Below, piece after piece: positions 34,672 through 41,879 of a stretch of DNA of 64,000 nucleotides. The notes below the pieces were generated by a model. It made no database searches and had not been told where the DNA came from. It saw nothing but the letters and a program-made list of their open reading frames with translations. Every line of letters starts with the position of its first letter. Position 1 is the stretch's first letter. Position numbers and translations under genes: made by a program. The DNA is from Rubrivivax sp. (GTDB lineage Bacteria > Pseudomonadota > Gammaproteobacteria > Burkholderiales > Burkholderiaceae_C): positions 62,001 through 126,000 of the forward strand of contig JAURZM010000070.1 in assembly GCA_030653385.1 (NCBI GenBank), read 5' to 3'.

Positions 34672-35555
34672 GCGCGACGCTCCCGGTGCTTGGCGGGCAT
34701 GACGCGGCCCAGGATGTGGTCGGTGATCAGCATCATCACCAGGCCCACGGCAAACAGCACCATGCCGGCAAAGGTGTGCACGAAGCCTTGGCCGGCTTCG
34801 TCACCAAAGTGGTAGGTGACGAGGATCAGGATGATGACGCGCACGACGTTGGCCACGAAGGCGATCGGCACCACCAGGATGGCCAGCACCACGTTGCGCA
34901 GCTTGCTGGTGTAGCCGATCAGGTTCATGTACAGCAGGCCCAGCGCCTCCAGCGTGAACATCGAGTTCAGGCCGGCGCAGGCATCGGCCACCAGCAGTTG
35001 ATACGGGCCCACGGTCAGGATCACGCCGGTGCGCCCGATGGGGTAACCGGCGTGGTACATCAGCGCCTCGGCCACGTACGAAACCGCGGTCTTCAGCGGA
35101 ATCGTGATGGCCTGCACCAGCACCCCGGGCAGCGGCACCATGAAGGCCAGGAAGAAAAAAGGAAATGCGACGATGCGCAAGGCATGCACCCCGCGCAGCA
35201 GCAGCAGCAGCGCCATGCCGGCGACGATGAGCCCCACCACCTCGGCCTGGATGATCTGCTGCGACCGCCCCAGCGCATACAGCAGCAACGCGCCGCCGAA
35301 CATCAGTCCGCCCAGCCCATTGGCCGGTTTGTAAGGCGCGTCGATGATGTCCTGCCGGCGACGCCACATCAGCCACAGGCTGACCGCAAAGATGATCGGG
35401 CCGTGGCCCTGTTCATCGGTGCTCCAGATCTTGTTGGCCAGGTCCATCACCGTGGGCACCAGCAGCAGCAGGAAACCGGCTGCCAGCACACCCAGCGTGA
35501 GCTTGTCGTGGGGGCCCGAGCTGGGGGCAACGGGACGGGGCAGCACGCTGGACAT
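34668..35555 (-). CDS. xrtB: exosortase B
   Basis: 295 residues with about eight membrane helices. The predicted catalytic triad of exosortases is intact: Cys193 in ADACAGLNSMF, Arg239 in ANVVRVIIL and His260 in QGFVHTFAGM. Exosortases are thought to cut PEP-CTERM proteins at their C-terminal signal and pass them to the surface, together with exopolysaccharide production. A PEP-CTERM protein is encoded at 53293-53967 in this window. The epsG stop is 15 bp upstream. Confidence 0.95.
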   Translation of the reverse strand: MSSVLPRPVAPSSGPHDKLTLGVLAAGFLLLLVPTVMDLANKIWSTDEQGHGPIIFAVSLWLMWRRRQDIIDAPYKPANGLGGLMFGGALLLYALGRSQQIIQAEVVGLIVAGMALLLLLRGVHALRIVAFPFFFLAFMVPLPGVLVQAITIPLKTAVSYVAEALMYHAGYPIGRTGVILTVGPYQLLVADACAGLNSMFTLEALGLLYMNLIGYTSKLRNVVLAILVVPIAFVANVVRVIILILVTYHFGDEAGQGFVHTFAGMVLFAVGLVMMLITDHILGRVMPAKHRERRA

Positions 35556-35570
35556 GGGGCTCCCTCGCCT

Positions 35571-36533
35571 TCAGAACTCGTTGAACACCACGCCTGCCAT
35601 CTTGACCGGCGCACCGGCCAAGGACGCCACCAGCTCACGCAAGGCCGCACTGCGCGAGGTGTTCTTGCGCGCCAGCACCAGCGCAGCGCCGCACTTGGCC
35701 GCAATGACCGCCGCGTCGGCGCCATGCACGGCAGCCGGCGTGTCGACGACGACGTGGTCGAATTTGCTCACCAGCTCGCGCATCAACAAGCCGAAGGCCG
35801 GCCGCTCGACCAGTTCCTGCGGGTTCGGTGGCGTGATGCCCACCGGCAGCACAAACAGGCTGGGGATGGCCCCCACCTGCTGGATGACCTGCTTGTCGGC
35901 ACGCCCCGACAGGATGCCCGACAGGCCCGACTGGTTGCCCAGGTTGAACACCTCGTGCACGTGCGGGTTGCGCATGTCGGCATCGACCAGCAGCGTGCGC
36001 CCGCCCAGTTGCGCCAAGGTGACCGCCAGGTTGGTGGCGGTGTAGGTCTTGCCGTCGCCACTGTCGGGGCTGATGATGGCCAGCGCACGGCCACCGGCAT
36101 TGGCCGGGTCGACATCACCGAAAAGCCGCATCATCAGCTGGCTGCGCAGCGCACGGAAACCTTCGGCACGTGCCGAAAAGGGTTCGTTCAGCGCCACCAG
36201 GTCACCCTTGAGCTTGCCCTTGTCGTCGGGTGCATAGGGGTAGTGGAACTGCTGCGACAGCGCAAACAGCACGTCGTCCTTGCTGGCCAGGCCCAGCGCC
36301 ACGGCGGCTTCGCCGAAGCGCACGCCCTTGTCGCGCTGGTGGGCCAGCACCTTTTCGACCTGGTCGACCGTCAGGTGGCGCAGTTCGGCCAGGATGTCGC
36401 CGATGGAACGGTCGTGCACGGCAGACTCGTCGGCGCCACTGCCGTCCGCACCGCCGCCAGCAAAGCCGGCCGTCGCTGCGGCCGCATCGACCACGACGGC
36501 GGACCCGTCGGTGTTGTCTCTGAACTTGGCCAT
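35571..36533 (-). CDS. epsG: EpsG chain-length/BY-kinase-like ATPase with MshEN-like N-terminal module
   Basis: 320 residues. The C-terminal two thirds are a P-loop ATPase of the CpsD/BY-kinase group: Walker A SPDSGDGKT (Lys162), Walker A' LLVDADMRNP near 181, and Walker B VVVDTPAAV. It pairs with EpsF to control chain length. Residues 43-66 and 72-95 are two 24-residue repeats ending in Gln, separated by exactly five residues, which is the layout of the MshEN cyclic-di-GMP-binding domain (R-L-G near the start, Gln at the end). The second repeat keeps RFG; the first has SIG. No Tyr-rich tail is seen at the C-terminus, so autophosphorylation is doubtful. The start overlaps the epsF stop. Confidence 0.92.
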   Translation of the reverse strand: MAKFRDNTDGSAVVVDAAAATAGFAGGGADGSGADESAVHDRSIGDILAELRHLTVDQVEKVLAHQRDKGVRFGEAAVALGLASKDDVLFALSQQFHYPYAPDDKGKLKGDLVALNEPFSARAEGFRALRSQLMMRLFGDVDPANAGGRALAIISPDSGDGKTYTATNLAVTLAQLGGRTLLVDADMRNPHVHEVFNLGNQSGLSGILSGRADKQVIQQVGAIPSLFVLPVGITPPNPQELVERPAFGLLMRELVSKFDHVVVDTPAAVHGADAAVIAAKCGAALVLARKNTSRSAALRELVASLAGAPVKMAGVVFNEF

Positions 36534-37960
36534 CAGGCCCCCTTGGCCGGTTGCGGCAGCGGCTGCAGAAGCTGCTGCTGCAAATAGGACGTGCGGCCAC
36601 CCAGGGCCAGCTTCGAGCCTGGCCGGGGCAGCGAGCCGATGACCGGCAGGCCCAGCGTGGCCACCAGGTCTTCGACCGTGCGCACACGGCGGTCGCGCAG
36701 TTCCAGGAACAGCGTCACCATCACCGCCAGCAGCAGACCCACCAGCAACGACAGCAGCGTGTTCAACAGCACACGGGGCGTGGCCGGCTCGATGGGCGGC
36801 ACGGCCTGCGTCAGCATGTTGACGTTGCTCTGCGTGGTCTGGCTCTCCAGGCTGGTCTGTGTGAAACGCTGCAGGATGGCGTCGTAGGTGCGCTGCGCGT
36901 TGTCGATTTCTCGCATCAGCACGAGGCCTTCGTCACGCACCGCCTTCATGCGCAGCACCTTGTCGCGCTGGGCCTCGAGCGAGGCTTTCACCTCGGCCTG
37001 GCGACCGCGGTTGATGGTGTTGGACACCGACACCCCGCTGGTGACCCGCGCGGTCTCGGCCAACAGGCGATCACGCAGCACGGCCAGGTTGGCCCGTGCT
37101 TCCTGCACCTGCGGGTGGTTGTCGCCCAGACGCGTGCCCATCTGCTGCAGGGCCGCTTCGCCGCGGCTGATGTCGGCCTTCAGCGCGCCGATGATGGGGT
37201 TGTTCAGCACCTCTTGCAGGCGGTCGCCCTGGGCGCCCTGAGCCTGCGTCTGGCGGCTGGCCGACTCGGCCGAGATGGCCTGCAGCGTGGTGAACTGCGA
37301 GGACAGTTCGTTCAGCCGCGCGTTTTCGACATCGAGCCGTTCGTCGCTGGCGATGATGCCCTTCTCAGCCTGGAACTTGCTCAACTTGGACTGCGCACGC
37401 TCCAGCGCCTCACGCGCTTCGCCCGAGCGGGTTTCGAAGAAGTTGGAGTACAGGCGAGCCGGGTCGACACGCAGTTCCAGCGTGGTGTCGATGTAGGCCT
37501 GCACAAAGGCATTCGCCAGACCGGCCGCAAAACGCGGGTCGGCGGCCTTGTAGCTGATGGTGATGACGCTGCTCTCGCGCGAAGGCTCCACTTCCATGTT
37601 GCGCTGGAAGACGGTGCCCAGCCAGCTTTCGATGGTGCCCTGGCCCCGGATCTCGTCCTGCCATTGCTGGCGGATCTGCGGGTTCTCGGCCAGCTTCAGG
37701 TTGCGCACCACCCGCTGCGCCACGCGGTCGCTCTTGATGATGTCGACCTGTGTCGACATCAGCGTCGGCGACGCACCGCCGCCGTACAGCGCCGCACTGA
37801 TCGGATCGGGCTTGAAGTCGATCACGACGCTGGCTTCTGCCTTGTACTGCTTGGTCATCAGCAGGCTGGCACCCAGGGTCAGGCCCACCGTGCCCAGCAG
37901 GATCAAGAGCGGCACCCACCAGCGCGCCTTCAGGATCGACAGGAATTGACCCAGGGTCAT
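36533..37960 (-). CDS. epsF: EpsF polysaccharide co-polymerase (chain-length determinant)
   Basis: 475 residues. Wzz-type layout: a first membrane helix at about 17-37 (WVPLLILLGTVGLTLGASLL), a long periplasmic region with coiled-coil stretches (around 190-350, for example ERAQSKLSKFQAEKGI), and a second helix near 415-440 (LLNTLLSLLVGLLLAVMVTL) preceded by the Pro-rich AVPPIEPATP. It sets exopolysaccharide length with EpsG, encoded immediately downstream (TGATG overlap). The 87-bp gap after epsE is the largest within this operon. Confidence 0.92.
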   Translation of the reverse strand: MTLGQFLSILKARWWVPLLILLGTVGLTLGASLLMTKQYKAEASVVIDFKPDPISAALYGGGASPTLMSTQVDIIKSDRVAQRVVRNLKLAENPQIRQQWQDEIRGQGTIESWLGTVFQRNMEVEPSRESSVITISYKAADPRFAAGLANAFVQAYIDTTLELRVDPARLYSNFFETRSGEAREALERAQSKLSKFQAEKGIIASDERLDVENARLNELSSQFTTLQAISAESASRQTQAQGAQGDRLQEVLNNPIIGALKADISRGEAALQQMGTRLGDNHPQVQEARANLAVLRDRLLAETARVTSGVSVSNTINRGRQAEVKASLEAQRDKVLRMKAVRDEGLVLMREIDNAQRTYDAILQRFTQTSLESQTTQSNVNMLTQAVPPIEPATPRVLLNTLLSLLVGLLLAVMVTLFLELRDRRVRTVEDLVATLGLPVIGSLPRPGSKLALGGRTSYLQQQLLQPLPQPAKGA

Positions 37961-38047
37961 CGAATCACTCCGTCAGCAGCACACAAGCTGCCGTCTTGGA
38001 TGGGAAAGAAGCAGCGCAGCGCTGCACAGCACACGTGCGATGCACGC

Positions 38048-38896
38048 TCAGAACAGACTTTCGCGCACGAACACGACATCACCTTCGCGCAGGTTCTCGC
38101 TCAAGGCAGGCTCGATGACCTGCACCTTGCCGTCAGCGCCCTTGCGGTGCACGCGGATGCCCTTGTCGGTGCCTCGCTGGGTCAGCCCGCCGCCGGTGGC
38201 CAGGGCCTGCAACAGGGTCAGATCGCGCTCGAGCCGCATCGGGCCCGGGCGCTGCACCTCGCCATAGATGTAGACGATGGGCTGCCGGTCCACCCACACC
38301 GTGTCGCCGTGGGCCAGGATCAGGTCCTGCACCGTGCCAGGGGCGGCAAACAGCGTCGGCAGGTCGACCACCGCACGGAAAGGCTGACTGCTGCGGGTGC
38401 CGCTGACGATCACCAGATCAGACCCGCTGTTGGCCACACCACCGGCCGTGGCCAGCACCTCGGTGAGCCGCATGTCGGCCACTTCCAGCGGGTAGCGGCC
38501 CGGCCGGTTGACCTGGCCCAGCACGCTGACCTGGTTGCCACGCACCTGCAGCACCACCATCGTGACCTGCGGGTTCTTCACGAAGTTGCCGTCGCGCAGG
38601 CCGTTGGCCACGCGCTTTTCGGCTTCGGTCACGCTCAGGCCGCCCAATTGCACGGCGCCCAGCAGCGGGTAGGACACCGCACCGGCTTCGGTGATGCGTG
38701 TCTCCAGCGTCAGGTCGGCGTTCTGGAACACGACGATGCGCACGACGTCACCCGCGGCCAGGCGGTACTCGGCTGGCGTGGCACGTGGGCTTGCACTCGC
38801 GCTTGTGCCTGTCGCAGCCTGCTGCGCCTGGACTTCAGGCCCGAGCAGCAAATGCGCAAGCAGCAAGCCGGCCAGGACAGCACCCAGGTGGTTCAT
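38048..38896 (-). CDS. epsE: EpsE polysaccharide export protein (Wza/OPX family)
   Basis: 282 residues. A signal peptide (about 25 residues, GPEVQA-QQ) is followed by the Poly_export domain EYRLAAGDVVRIVVFQNADL and two SLBB-type segments (VSVLGQVNRPGRYPL and VYIYGEVQRPGPMRL). It should sit at the outer membrane or periplasm as part of the export channel. The signal lacks a lipobox, unlike many OPX proteins. The ATG at 38896 overlaps the epsD stop as TGATG; a GTG one codon earlier is possible. Confidence 0.92.
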   Translation of the reverse strand: MNHLGAVLAGLLLAHLLLGPEVQAQQAATGTSASASPRATPAEYRLAAGDVVRIVVFQNADLTLETRITEAGAVSYPLLGAVQLGGLSVTEAEKRVANGLRDGNFVKNPQVTMVVLQVRGNQVSVLGQVNRPGRYPLEVADMRLTEVLATAGGVANSGSDLVIVSGTRSSQPFRAVVDLPTLFAAPGTVQDLILAHGDTVWVDRQPIVYIYGEVQRPGPMRLERDLTLLQALATGGGLTQRGTDKGIRVHRKGADGKVQVIEPALSENLREGDVVFVRESLF

Positions 38897-39870
38897 CACT
38901 TCAGTCCCAGGCCCTTGCTGATGTCGGTGGCGCTGAGCGCGCCGCTGGCTGCCGAGGCCGGTGCCGGTGCGGCCGTGGCCGCCGGTGTGGCTGCCGCGGG
39001 TGCAGAAGCGGCCGCTTCGGCAAACTTGCCCACGTATTCGATGGTGGCCGCGGCGCGCATGGCCTTCAGGTCGTCTTCCACGAGCTTGCGCTTGCGTTCG
39101 TTCAGCAGGTACTGCTCGATGGCCGGGCGGGCCTGCTCTTCGCTCACCGGCTGGCTGCGCGAACCGGCCAGCACCACCACCTGCACACCCGTCGCGGTGG
39201 GCACCAGCATGGCCTGGCCGTCCTTCAGGCGCGACATCGCGTCCAGCGTGTTCAAGGGCAGCTGTTCAGCGGCACGCACGGCCTGGTTGCCCGAAAAACG
39301 CAGGCCGGTGGTCTTCAGGTGCTCGACAAAGTCGTTGATGCTCTTGGCCGCAGCCAGCTTTTCGCGCAGTTCATTCACCTGCTCGGGCTTGGCTTCGATC
39401 CCGATTTCCTGGATGCTGTAGACACGGCGCTGGCTGAACAGGGCGGGCTTTTCGTCGTAGTACTTCTTGATCTCTTCGGGCGTGGGCTTGGGCGCGGCTT
39501 CGCCAACCTTTTCCAGATAGGCCCGGGCGACGATCTCGCGCCGTGCGGCTTCGAGCTGCTGCACCACACGCGGGTCGCGGTCGACCTTCTGTTCGTCGGC
39601 CTTCTGCAGCGCCAGTTGCTGGTCGACCAGGCGCTCCAGGATCTGGCGGCTGGCGGCATCGGTCTGCTCGGGACGCAGGTTGCGCTGCTGCTGCAGCACG
39701 AAGTTGATCTGGTGGACGGTGATCTCGTCCTTGTTGACCTTGGCCGCGGTCTGGCTGGCGGCCTTTTCCTTCTTTTCGCCACAACCCACCAGCAGCACGG
39801 CGGTGGCCAGGGCGGCCAGCGGGATCCAGCGGCGGGCCAGGCTGGAGGCTTGATGCATCGTCGGGTTCAT
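38896..39870 (-). CDS. epsD: EpsD family peptidyl-prolyl cis-trans isomerase-like lipoprotein
   Basis: 324 residues from ATG 39870. A lipoprotein signal with lipobox LLVGC (Cys30) is followed by a SurA-like N-terminal helical region (VNKDEITVHQINFVLQQQ, LERLVDQQLALQKADEQ) and a parvulin-like middle part (YYDEKPALFSQRRVYSIQEI). The last 40 residues are an Ala/Pro-rich low-complexity tail. EpsD is a chaperone-like partner of EPS export in methanolan-type loci. It is the first gene of the minus-strand operon epsD-epsE-epsF-epsG-xrtB-epsI-wzx. An in-frame ATG 21 bp upstream is less likely, since it would place extra residues before the lipoprotein signal. Confidence 0.9.
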   Translation of the reverse strand: MNPTMHQASSLARRWIPLAALATAVLLVGCGEKKEKAASQTAAKVNKDEITVHQINFVLQQQRNLRPEQTDAASRQILERLVDQQLALQKADEQKVDRDPRVVQQLEAARREIVARAYLEKVGEAAPKPTPEEIKKYYDEKPALFSQRRVYSIQEIGIEAKPEQVNELREKLAAAKSINDFVEHLKTTGLRFSGNQAVRAAEQLPLNTLDAMSRLKDGQAMLVPTATGVQVVVLAGSRSQPVSEEQARPAIEQYLLNERKRKLVEDDLKAMRAAATIEYVGKFAEAAASAPAAATPAATAAPAPASAASGALSATDISKGLGLK

Positions 39871-39999
39871 GTGGGGGTCCTGTTGCTGGGGCATGGAATG
39901 AACGTCCTGGATGCGCGGCGCCACGGGTCAGTGCGGGCGCTTGGGCCGCAGGGGCCACTTGTCTCGAAGGTGGCCCTGAAAACCGTCCGCGCGCTGCGC

Positions 40000-40014
40000 T
40001 TGGCGGGGTGCCAA
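40000..40014. promoter_or_regulatory. palindromic operator candidate upstream of epsD
   Basis: TTGGC-GGGGT-GCCAA is a perfect 5-bp inverted repeat with a 5-bp spacer. It lies about 130 bp upstream of the epsD start and just downstream of a likely -10 element (40038-40043), where a repressor could block transcription. No matching regulator gene is in the window. Confidence 0.4.
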
Positions 40015-40037
40015 ACCCGCAGGCACAAAAGCTGCGC

Positions 40038-40048
40038 AGTGTAACCGC
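40038..40048 (-). promoter_or_regulatory. candidate epsD operon promoter -10 region
   Basis: Minus-strand GCGGTTACACT contains TACACT as a -10 element; a weak TTGCCG lies 15 bp upstream. The same 11 bases occur upstream of cspA at 22328-22338, also on the minus strand. The start of epsD is about 170 bp downstream. Confidence 0.4.
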
Positions 40049-40167
40049 TGCCCTGTGACGGCAAGGCCCCTGCAGCCCCCCTCAGCCCGGGTGTGAAGTC
40101 GTGGAATTTCTGACGAACACAGCTCGCAAGAGCCCCGGCAGCGGCGGCGCTCGGGCCGCGCTTGCCT

Positions 40168-40653
40168 TCAGCACAAGGACTGAACGTGCGCCAACCTCCA
40201 GCCACGGCCCGTGGCCTTGACATCGGCCAGCAGCCACAACTCGCGGAAGGGCTCTGCCGCGTCGTCGCATCGCTCGCGAATCAGGCCACTGAATTCGACG
40301 CTGGCCACCAACGCCTCTTGCAGGTCTTCCAGGGCCAGCAGGCGGGCCCGCAGTTCCAGCACCTCGGTGCAGTTGGGGCCAGGCCCACGCAGGGTCAGCT
40401 GTTCGCACAAGTCGTGCAGCAGCGGCTCGGTGGTCATGACCCCCAGGGCCGGCAGGTCGGCACGGTCCCAGGCGGCCTGCATCTGCAGAAAACTCTGGCG
40501 CGCCACATCCAGGAACTGGCCCACCTCGTCGGCCGGGGGCCGGCGGCGCACCAGCCGGGCAGCGGCGCGGCGGCCGAACCTGCCCAGACCGGCACGGCCC
40601 GCCAGCCCTGCGCGGCCGGCCAGGCGTGCCAGCGGCGCCAGCCGCGTCAGCAC
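40168..40653 (-). CDS. short Tim44-like domain protein
   Basis: 161 residues. The C-terminal two thirds fit the bacterial Tim44-like domain (Tim44/NTF2-like fold): FLDVARQSFLQMQAAWDRAD, TTEPLLHDLCEQLTLRGPGP, VEFSGLIRE and ELWLLADV. The first 40 residues are rich in Arg, Ala and Leu and do not look like the exported, Gly-rich N-terminus of longer bacterial Tim44 proteins. Function is unknown. The GTG start at 40653 overlaps the ubiE end by 7 nt. In relatives this gene is expected between ubiE and ubiJ; here the next housekeeping gene on its strand is 27 kb away. Confidence 0.78.
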   Translation of the reverse strand: MLTRLAPLARLAGRAGLAGRAGLGRFGRRAAARLVRRRPPADEVGQFLDVARQSFLQMQAAWDRADLPALGVMTTEPLLHDLCEQLTLRGPGPNCTEVLELRARLLALEDLQEALVASVEFSGLIRERCDDAAEPFRELWLLADVKATGRGWRLAHVQSLC

Positions 40654-41390
40654 TTCACACCCACGTGCAAGGCCACGATGCCACCGGCCAGCTTGTGCAC
40701 GTCGACATGGGCAAAGCCACTGGCCTGCATCAGGGCCTTCAGCGTGGCCTGGTCGGGGTGCATGCGGATGCTCTCGGCCAGATAACGGTAGCTGTCGCCA
40801 TCGCCCGCGATCAACTTGCCCATGGCCGGCATGAAGGTGAAGGAATACCAGTCATAGGGCTTTTGCAGGGCCGCGGCGGGCTTGGAAAACTCCAGCACCA
40901 GCAAGCGACCACCAGGCTTCAGCACCCGGCACATTTCGGTCAAGGCGGCTTCCTTGTGGGTCATGTTGCGCAAGCCGAAGGCCACGCTGACCAGATCGAA
41001 GCCCTGGTTGGTCGAGCCTGAAACAAAAGGCAGGTGCTCGGCATCACAGGCCGCCGTGGGCAATACCAGGCCTTCGTCCATCAGGCGGTCGCGGCCGGTG
41101 CGCAACATGGCTTCGTTGATGTCGGTCAGCACCACCCGGCCGCTGGCCCCCGCGCGCTGCGCAAAGGCACGCGCCAGGTCGCCGGTGCCGCCAGCGATGT
41201 CCAGCACCTGCATGCCGGGCTGCACATTCGCCACCGCCACCGTGTAGGCTTTCCACACCCGGTGCAGACCCATCGACAACACGTCGTTCATGACGTCGTA
41301 ACGCGAGGCCACCGAGTCGAAAACCCCCCGTACTCGGCTGGCTTTTTCGGTTTCGTCGACGGTCTGGTAGCCGAAGTGGGTTTGTGCCAT
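40647..41390 (-). CDS. ubiE: ubiquinone/menaquinone C-methyltransferase
   Basis: 247 residues. UbiE signatures: VFDSVASRYDVMNDVLSMG, the SAM-binding VLDIAGGTGDLARAF, SVAFGLRNMTHKEAAL and RVLKPGGRLLVLEFSKP, ending in the YRYLAESIRMHPDQ segment. It methylates the quinone ring in ubiquinone synthesis. The start is ATG 41390. It follows the DUF971 gene by 19 bp and overlaps the Tim44-like gene, so these are one transcript. Its pathway partners ubiJ and ubiB are at 10.8-12.9 kb, beyond the EPS locus. Confidence 0.97.
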   Translation of the reverse strand: MAQTHFGYQTVDETEKASRVRGVFDSVASRYDVMNDVLSMGLHRVWKAYTVAVANVQPGMQVLDIAGGTGDLARAFAQRAGASGRVVLTDINEAMLRTGRDRLMDEGLVLPTAACDAEHLPFVSGSTNQGFDLVSVAFGLRNMTHKEAALTEMCRVLKPGGRLLVLEFSKPAAALQKPYDWYSFTFMPAMGKLIAGDGDSYRYLAESIRMHPDQATLKALMQASGFAHVDVHKLAGGIVALHVGVKC

Positions 41391-41409
41391 GTCAGGGTCC
41401 GGCAAAGGC

Positions 41410-41823
41410 TCAGTGGCTGCTGCAGGCACTGCCTGCCGCCTGCGGCATCGGCGCGTCGCGGCCAACACCGGCGGCGGCCAGACGGGCTTCGTACTGCTGC
41501 CACAGCTCAGCCTGATCCCGGCCCAGGCGGTAGAGGTAGTCCCAGGAAAAGATGCCGCTGTCGTGACCGTCTGAAAACCGCGGCTGCACCGCGTAGTGGC
41601 CGACGGCGGTGATGTCGTCGATGCCGACCAGCCGCTTGCCGGTCTGCAGCACTTCCTGCCCGGGGCCGTGGCCTTGCACCTCGGCCGACGGTGAGTACAC
41701 CCGCATCAGTTCGAAAGGGATGCGAAAAGCGGCACCGTCGTCGAAGGCCACCTCGAGCACCCGCGAAGCCTGGTGCACGGTCAAGGCCGTGGGGGTGGGG
41801 GTGGAACTGTCGAGACCGGCCAT
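41410..41823 (-). CDS. DUF971 family protein (GBBH-like N-terminal domain)
   Basis: 137 residues. Family features: LTVHQASRVLEVAFDDGAAF, LRVYSPSAEV-type segment (here MRVYSPSAEVQGHGP), VGIDDITAVGHYAVQPRFSD and SGIFSWDYLYRLG. The C-terminal Cys/His-containing tail (SACSSH) is short. This domain is found alone next to ubiE in many betaproteobacteria and as the N-terminal part of gamma-butyrobetaine hydroxylase. The function of the stand-alone protein is not known; a link to Fe-S proteins has been proposed for the family. It starts at ATG 41823, 56 bp after the large oxidoreductase gene. Confidence 0.9.
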   Translation of the reverse strand: MAGLDSSTPTPTALTVHQASRVLEVAFDDGAAFRIPFELMRVYSPSAEVQGHGPGQEVLQTGKRLVGIDDITAVGHYAVQPRFSDGHDSGIFSWDYLYRLGRDQAELWQQYEARLAAAGVGRDAPMPQAAGSACSSH

Positions 41824-41879
41824 GTGAAGAAGTGTAGTGTCGGGCCGGTCCACCCTGCGGCGAAAAGGCCCTAGCAGAC

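Larger units (their letters stand above)
39871..40167. other. 297-bp gap at the EPS/ubi boundary, epsD control region
   Basis: No convincing gene is present. It contains the candidate epsD promoter and a perfect TTGGC/GCCAA palindrome, both described separately. It also marks the right-hand junction between the exopolysaccharide locus and the ubiE side of the housekeeping run. I see no direct repeats shared with the left junction (12918-13108). Confidence 0.6.

Noticed and set aside
39867..40223. A 118-codon minus-strand frame in the gap upstream of epsD
   Set aside because: The translation has no domain, it overlaps both the epsD start region and the end of the Tim44-like gene, and the region looks like control DNA.
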